Source: Methanobacteriota archaeon (GTDB lineage: Archaea; Thermoplasmatota; Poseidoniia; Poseidoniales; Poseidoniaceae). Taken from it: a stretch of DNA of 17,420 nt. Positions 13,679 through 17,420 of this stretch are shown one piece after another. The first letter of the stretch is position 1, and each line of letters begins with the position of its first letter. Both the position numbers and the translations under genes were made by a program. Below the pieces are notes generated by a model, which had not been told where the DNA came from, did not search any database, and saw only the letters and a program-made list of their open reading frames with translations. The stretch is taken from the NCBI GenBank assembly GCA_002725275.1, contig PBOE01000013.1, positions 68,156 through 85,575 on the forward strand. Reading direction: 5' to 3'.

Positions 13679-14784
13679 TGGACGACCACGAAACAACCGA
13701 AGCGGAACCCACCCTTGTTGACCTGGCCGAGCGCTTGGACACCGAGGGCATGGTGGGATTCACGCAACGCTTCCACGACGACCTCCGTCAGGGGTTCGAC
13801 GCCATCAATTCGGAACGCTACCCCTGGTTGGACGACCTGCGAAAGGCCCCGTGGAGCGGAGTCCTGTGCCTCGGAATGGGCGGCAGCGCAGCGGGCGGTG
13901 ACTTCCTCGCCGCCTTGACCGCTCACGACGGTGGATGCCCGGTGGTGGTCCACCGGGGCTACACCCTGCCCGCATGGTTCGATGCGACGTGGCTGGTCTT
14001 GGCCACGAGTCATAGCGGCAACACCGAAGAAACCGTGGCTGCCACCGAAGCGGCGCTGAAGATGGAGGCCACCGTGGTGGTCATCGCCACGGGCGGTGTG
14101 CTGGCGGGGTTGCCCGAACTTTCACCCCGGTGCTACCTCGTTCCAACCGTGGGCGGACAGCCGCCTCGTACGGCGTTCGGCCACATCTTCAGCCGCCAAG
14201 TGGCGGTCCTCGAGCACCTCGGTTTGTTAACCCCGCAAGCCGCCGACCAGCGAGAAGCCATGCTCCAACGCCTCGGCGCCAACAACGAGCATTTCGACGT
14301 TCTCGCCCAACCCGAAGGCGACATTGCTCTCCTGGCGGCGGCCCTGATGGACCAACCCATCGCCGTCGTCGGACCGCTGGAAATGGCGCCAGCCCTGAAC
14401 CGATTCAAGAACCAGATGAACGAAAACGCTGCTCGCTTTGTCCGCATGGCCGTCGTTCCCGAGATGAACCACAACGAAAGCGTGGCTTGGGGTGGCGTGG
14501 GTCCAGACGGCGACAATGATGCGGCGAATCAGGCGTTGCTCCTGCTGACGTGGGACGGCATGCACCCTCGTGTCCAGCAGCGACTTGACTGGATGATCGC
14601 CCACGCCTCAACCGAAACGGCTTGGAACCTCGTCGGTGAAGGCACGTCCCTGCTCGAGTGTTTGCTCTACCACTGCCTCGTGATGGATTGGTTGTCCATC
14701 ACCCTGGCGTTCTTGCACGGCAAGGACCCTGCAGCCATCGGGCCCATCAACGCGTTGAAGGCCCACCTCAACTCGGTTCAATAG
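13675..14784 (+). CDS. Bifunctional phosphoglucose/phosphomannose isomerase (SIS family)
   Basis: These archaeal enzymes interconvert glucose-6-phosphate or mannose-6-phosphate with fructose-6-phosphate. The 369-residue protein has two SIS-type halves. In the first, GMGGSAAGGDF (67-77) and TSHSGNTEET (111-120) bind phosphate, and GGQPPRTAFG (160-169) follows. The catalytic residues are expected at Glu250 (QMNENAAR) and His266 (PEMNHNES), matching the Glu and His of the characterised Pyrobaculum enzyme. The C-terminal DPAAIGPINALKAHL (351-365) is typical of the family. GGAGG (13666-13670) serves either ATG 13675, which overlaps the nmd3 stop, or ATG 13678. The substrate feeds glycolysis and gluconeogenesis and also supplies GlmS, encoded 9 kb upstream on the other strand. 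The 3' end overlaps the convergent peptidase gene by seven bases. Confidence 0.92.
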   Translation: MMDDHETTEAEPTLVDLAERLDTEGMVGFTQRFHDDLRQGFDAINSERYPWLDDLRKAPWSGVLCLGMGGSAAGGDFLAALTAHDGGCPVVVHRGYTLPAWFDATWLVLATSHSGNTEETVAATEAALKMEATVVVIATGGVLAGLPELSPRCYLVPTVGGQPPRTAFGHIFSRQVAVLEHLGLLTPQAADQREAMLQRLGANNEHFDVLAQPEGDIALLAAALMDQPIAVVGPLEMAPALNRFKNQMNENAARFVRMAVVPEMNHNESVAWGGVGPDGDNDAANQALLLLTWDGMHPRVQQRLDWMIAHASTETAWNLVGEGTSLLECLLYHCLVMDWLSITLAFLHGKDPAAIGPINALKAHLNSVQ

Positions 14785-15401
14785 AGCGGTCCGCAGATCA
14801 ACCGAGGGTCGGGGTACAAGGCGAGGGCAGCCTCCCGGTCCTCAGCCTTCACCACGCCGGGCAAATCGCCGTTTTCTGGTTCGTGAAGCGACAATTGAAC
14901 GTGGACGTGCGGCGGCCATCCTCCGTTTTCGTGTTCCTCACCCATGGCGGCCAACACCTCGCCTGCACCGAAGGTGTCCCCCGGGGACCAGTGGGCGATG
15001 CTGTCCCAACTGAGGTGCCCGTACAGCACCCAGAATTCAGTGGCCGCCTCGGCGAGGGGACCCCCGACGGTGATGGGCAGGCGCACGGCGTGCTTGGTGA
15101 TGAGCGTGGGACCGTATGAACCGTCCTCATCGTTGACGGTGATGCAGGAAACAGCGCCCGGAGCAAAAGCGTGAATCGGCGTACCGGCGGGCCCGCCCAA
15201 GTCAAGACCGACGTGGTGGTCGCGCTCACCACCGAACAGGGCCGTGGTGTACATGGAAGGGCGATGTTCGTCGTACCGCCCGACGGAGAAACGGTGCGGG
15301 GCCGTCCATCCCTCCGGACTGGGCCGGGTGAAATCGTGAACCCAGTACGGCTCATCAAAGACCACCGTGGGGTGGAAAGGTTGCACCTCGCTGGAGTTCA
15401 T
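14778..15401 (-). CDS. M23/LytM-type metallopeptidase domain protein without signal peptide
   Basis: M23 peptidases are zinc endopeptidases that usually cut peptidoglycan cross-bridges or glycine-rich peptides. The 207-residue protein has the full set of LytM motifs: HVGLD (His63, Asp67) as first zinc ligands, the GTPIHAFAPGAV strand, YGHLS (His129) and PPHVHVQLS with the HxH pair His165/His167. There is no signal peptide or membrane helix, so it looks cytosolic. The N-terminal 60 residues are not recognised. The start at 15401 is chosen because upstream codons (open to 15824) are low-complexity, rich in Gln, Arg and His, and antisense to the next gene. No ribosome binding site is visible, so the transcript may be leaderless. 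Archaea lack murein, so the substrate is unclear; another carrier of the duplicated hybrid motif fold, or a non-murein peptidase, is possible. Confidence 0.85.
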   Translation of the reverse strand: MNSSEVQPFHPTVVFDEPYWVHDFTRPSPEGWTAPHRFSVGRYDEHRPSMYTTALFGGERDHHVGLDLGGPAGTPIHAFAPGAVSCITVNDEDGSYGPTLITKHAVRLPITVGGPLAEAATEFWVLYGHLSWDSIAHWSPGDTFGAGEVLAAMGEEHENGGWPPHVHVQLSLHEPENGDLPGVVKAEDREAALALYPDPRLICGPLY

Positions 15402-15443
15402 GCTGAATGGTTTGGACGGTTCTACTTGAGGTTTCGGAGAAGC
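15402..15443. promoter_or_regulatory. Short divergent promoter region between the M23 peptidase and the polytopic membrane protein
   Basis: Only 42 bases separate the two divergent start codons, so promoter elements for each gene must overlap or lie in the neighbour's coding sequence. GGAGA (15436-15440) is the likely ribosome binding site of the plus-strand gene. No TATA-like element stands out. Confidence 0.4.
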
Positions 15444-15478
15444 ATGAAGGCATGGGTGGGTTGTGGAGGCTTCATGCT
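15441..15478. repeat. 9-base inverted repeat spanning the start codon of the polytopic membrane protein
   Basis: AGCATGAAG (15441-15449, containing the ATG) and CTTCATGCT (15470-15478) are exact reverse complements with a 20-base spacer. In mRNA they could pair and hide the start codon. Chance expectation for such a repeat in a window of this length is about two, and the right arm is coding, so the support is weak. Confidence 0.3.
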
Positions 15479-17420
15479 CGGGAGTGCGCTCGTTGTCCTG
15501 GCCCCGAGCTTGTTGCCGGGATGGGCCCTGACCTCGGTGCTCGACGGCAGCAGCGACCGGTTCCGAAAGGTGCTGCTCGCACCGGCGCTGGGCTTGCTCC
15601 TGCTGTTCGGAGTTTCTGGGTTTTTGGTGCTTCTTGACCTCTGGTCGCCGCTGTTGATGGCGGTGTGCTTGGCCGGATTGAACGCCGCTGCTTACCGAAT
15701 GATTCACCAGCGCCATGAGGTGGTGGCCAAGCGGACACGTTGGCAACAACTCGAAGCGGCGATGCACGGGGAGATTTCCGAGGACACCGTGTCGCCTTCG
15801 CTCAGCGAAGAAGCAGAAACACAACTTGGATTTCAGAACAACCGCTCAACGACGCTGTACGCCTTGAGCCTCGTGGTCGCCAGCACGGCCCTGCTCTCAC
15901 CGCTGATTCAGCGATTGCCGTTCGGTGTGGACTGGATCGGTTTTGCCATGCTCACGCAACAACTCGTTCTGGAAGGCAACCTCTCGCTGCCCGGAACCAA
16001 CGATGGGTTCTGGACCTACCCGCCGGCGTTTCCCTCCACGGCAGCATGGGTTGCGGTGTTGACCGGGATCGATGCTGGCAGGGCCGTGTTCCACCTTGGA
16101 CACTACACCCTCTTCGTGCTCTTGTTGGGCTTCATGGGTGCCATGGACCGCCACGGTGCCGGGGGCCACGCCATGGTCGCCATGGGGTTGGGGTTGGGCC
16201 TCTTTGCCAAAACCTTCGATTCGGGCTTTCCCAGTGTGGCCAGCCAACTGGGTTTGGTGGTCGGCGTGCTCGTCCTGTTTCGCCACGCTGAACAACGGCA
16301 CCGCCATCACACGCTCGGTCTGTGTTTGGCGTTGTTCTCCGTGGCGTTGGTTCACCCCACCGGGGCCATCTACCTCGCCCTGCTTCTCTTGAGCCACGTC
16401 ATGCACGGCTTGGCGCTGGACAATGAAGAACATCAGGAGCGGCTTCGCCGGCTGGCGTACATCGCCTCGGCGTTCATCACCCTCGGCTTCGCCGTCGCCC
16501 TGCTCGTCATGGCCCCTCGATTGTTTGACGAGGCTGTCTTTTCTGAATACGGCTGGCAGGGCGGTAAACCGCTTCTGGTTTACAACGGCGTGCTGCTTGT
16601 CGTGGCGACCGTGGCTGCTGTTGGTCTACGGAAAACGCTGGAGGGGCGCATCGCCATCACGTGGTTCGCCTTGCTTTGGGTGTTGAGCGTGGTTCACCTC
16701 ATCGAGGGCTTGCGGCACATCCCCGTTCTGTCCCTGTTGTCCTACACGCTCTATTCCATGGCCCTTCACGCCTTCCATGTACCTCTGGCGGTGTTGGTGG
16801 CGTGGTGGATGTCCCCGCACACGGCGCTGACACCCGTTGACGAGGACGCGATGCCCGTGAGAGGGGCACCGCCGGTGGTGACGTCGGTTCTGCTCGGCCT
16901 CGTGGTGCTGGGTGCCATCGCGGCCCAAACCGTTGCGTTTGTTCTCGCCGAACATGAAGAATTGTTGGCGGTCTCGCAGGGGGATTTAGCGCTCCGGGAG
17001 GCCCTTGAGGGCGTGGAAGGGGCCGTTTACACCGAAAACATGCATTGGGGTTACGTTTGGAACGCGCCGGCCGGCGTTGAGGTCACCTCCATCCCAACCC
17101 TCGGGCTGGTTCACCTTGACAGCAGCCAACACGCTGCCGCCACGCAAGCGATGTTTTACGACAACACCTCGTACTTCATCGAACACAACATGCTCCACGC
17201 CCTGACCTCGCCGATGGGAACGATGCAGTGGACCCTCGCAGCCTCGGCGTTTTGGGGCGTCGAAGCCGAGGTCGACGGAGCGGTGTTGTGGCGTTTGCAT
17301 CCTGACGGGGATGCGAAACAAGACCTGCTCGCCGGCATTGACGAGGACGATTGTACGGGTTGCGTTGCACGCTTGGACCCTTGGCGGGACCACAAATTCA
17401 GGGACCCCTTGGGACTGGGC
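15444..17420 (+). CDS. Polytopic membrane protein, glycosyltransferase-C-like (3' truncated by window end)
   Basis: The frame is open from ATG 15444 to the last base, giving 659 codons with no stop, so the protein continues beyond the window. Roughly 12 hydrophobic helices can be seen, at about residues 8-26, 43-62, 68-85, 137-153, 219-236, 240-258, 264-280, 291-318, 338-357, 378-396, 404-452 and 478-502. A charged loop lies at about 86-134. After the first block comes a loop with DWIGFAM and GFWTYPPAFPS (about 163-198), like the first extracytoplasmic loop of GT-C glycosyltransferases, where an acidic residue is catalytic. The C-terminal part from about 503 is soluble and probably extracellular. 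GGAGA precedes the start. GT-C is an inference from topology and loop style; I do not recognise a specific family. A role in surface glycosylation would fit, but an unrelated transporter or structural membrane protein is possible. Confidence 0.8.
   Translation, partial: MKAWVGCGGFMLGSALVVLAPSLLPGWALTSVLDGSSDRFRKVLLAPALGLLLLFGVSGFLVLLDLWSPLLMAVCLAGLNAAAYRMIHQRHEVVAKRTRWQQLEAAMHGEISEDTVSPSLSEEAETQLGFQNNRSTTLYALSLVVASTALLSPLIQRLPFGVDWIGFAMLTQQLVLEGNLSLPGTNDGFWTYPPAFPSTAAWVAVLTGIDAGRAVFHLGHYTLFVLLLGFMGAMDRHGAGGHAMVAMGLGLGLFAKTFDSGFPSVASQLGLVVGVLVLFRHAEQRHRHHTLGLCLALFSVALVHPTGAIYLALLLLSHVMHGLALDNEEHQERLRRLAYIASAFITLGFAVALLVMAPRLFDEAVFSEYGWQGGKPLLVYNGVLLVVATVAAVGLRKTLEGRIAITWFALLWVLSVVHLIEGLRHIPVLSLLSYTLYSMALHAFHVPLAVLVAWWMSPHTALTPVDEDAMPVRGAPPVVTSVLLGLVVLGAIAAQTVAFVLAEHEELLAVSQGDLALREALEGVEGAVYTENMHWGYVWNAPAGVEVTSIPTLGLVHLDSSQHAAATQAMFYDNTSYFIEHNMLHALTSPMGTMQWTLAASAFWGVEAEVDGAVLWRLHPDGDAKQDLLAGIDEDDCTGCVARLDPWRDHKFRDPLGLG

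Noticed and set aside
15402..15824. Extension of the M23 peptidase frame
   Set aside because: It is antisense to the polytopic membrane protein, low in complexity, and unlike any M23 N-terminal region.
15740..16291. 183-codon frame on the plus strand
   Set aside because: It is an out-of-frame shadow of the polytopic membrane protein, with a composition rich in Arg and Gly.
1..17420. tRNA, rRNA, CRISPR array, transposon ends or attachment sites
   Set aside because: Scanning by eye found no repeat array, transposase-like protein or tRNA-like cloverleaf; nearly every base is in a recognised protein gene.

Overview
The window looks like a GC-rich, very compact archaeal chromosome segment, most likely from a marine Thermoplasmatota relative (Marine Group II / Candidatus Poseidoniales-like). 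Reasons: an archaeal-type NMD3 protein, a SepF-like protein, a single-domain KaiC/RecA-fold ATPase, a bifunctional phosphoglucose/phosphomannose isomerase, and large surface proteins that end in a membrane helix plus a cytoplasmic tail. The lineage is inferred from gene content and protein style, not from a marker gene such as 16S rRNA. I see no rRNA, tRNA, CRISPR array or insertion sequence, and there is no gene-free stretch longer than 300 bases; the largest gaps are about 70-90 bases.

Layout. (1) 1-1113, plus strand: the end of a membrane-anchored surface protein, then a SepF-like cell-division protein. (2) 1116-1682, minus strand: a Maf-type nucleotide pyrophosphatase, ending 2 bases from sepF. 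(3) 1775-2494, plus strand: a KaiC-like ATPase with an altered Walker A motif, divergent from maf. (4) 2497-10333, minus strand: three tandem genes in transcription order: a rhomboid protease with a zinc-finger tail, a 1623-residue membrane-anchored subtilase, and glmS. (5) 10423-14784, plus strand: a tight operon with a fused CcmA-CcmB-like haem exporter, CcmC, a CcmD-like small protein, NMD3 and a phosphosugar isomerase; adjacent genes in it overlap or lie within about 50 bases. (6) 14778-15401, minus strand: a cytosolic-looking M23/LytM-type peptidase. (7) 15444 to the window end, plus strand: a polytopic membrane protein with glycosyltransferase-C-like character, still open at the last base.

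How the genes fit together. ccmAB-ccmC-ccmD point to System I cytochrome c maturation, that is, haem delivery across the membrane for a respiratory cytochrome c. GlmS and the sugar isomerase both work around fructose-6-phosphate and could supply amino sugars and sugar phosphates to surface glycosylation, for which the last membrane protein is a candidate. Rhomboid and subtilase are two membrane proteases placed side by side; one may process the other's membrane anchor (inference). SepF and Maf are neighbours with a historical link to septation. All three convergent gene pairs abut within 2 bases or overlap by 7, so no dedicated terminators fit between them.

The points most worth a second look are the fused and shortened CcmA-CcmB, the 10-base inverted repeat in its leader, the methionine in place of the Walker A glycine in the KaiC-like protein, and the zinc-ribbon tails on both neighbouring proteases.
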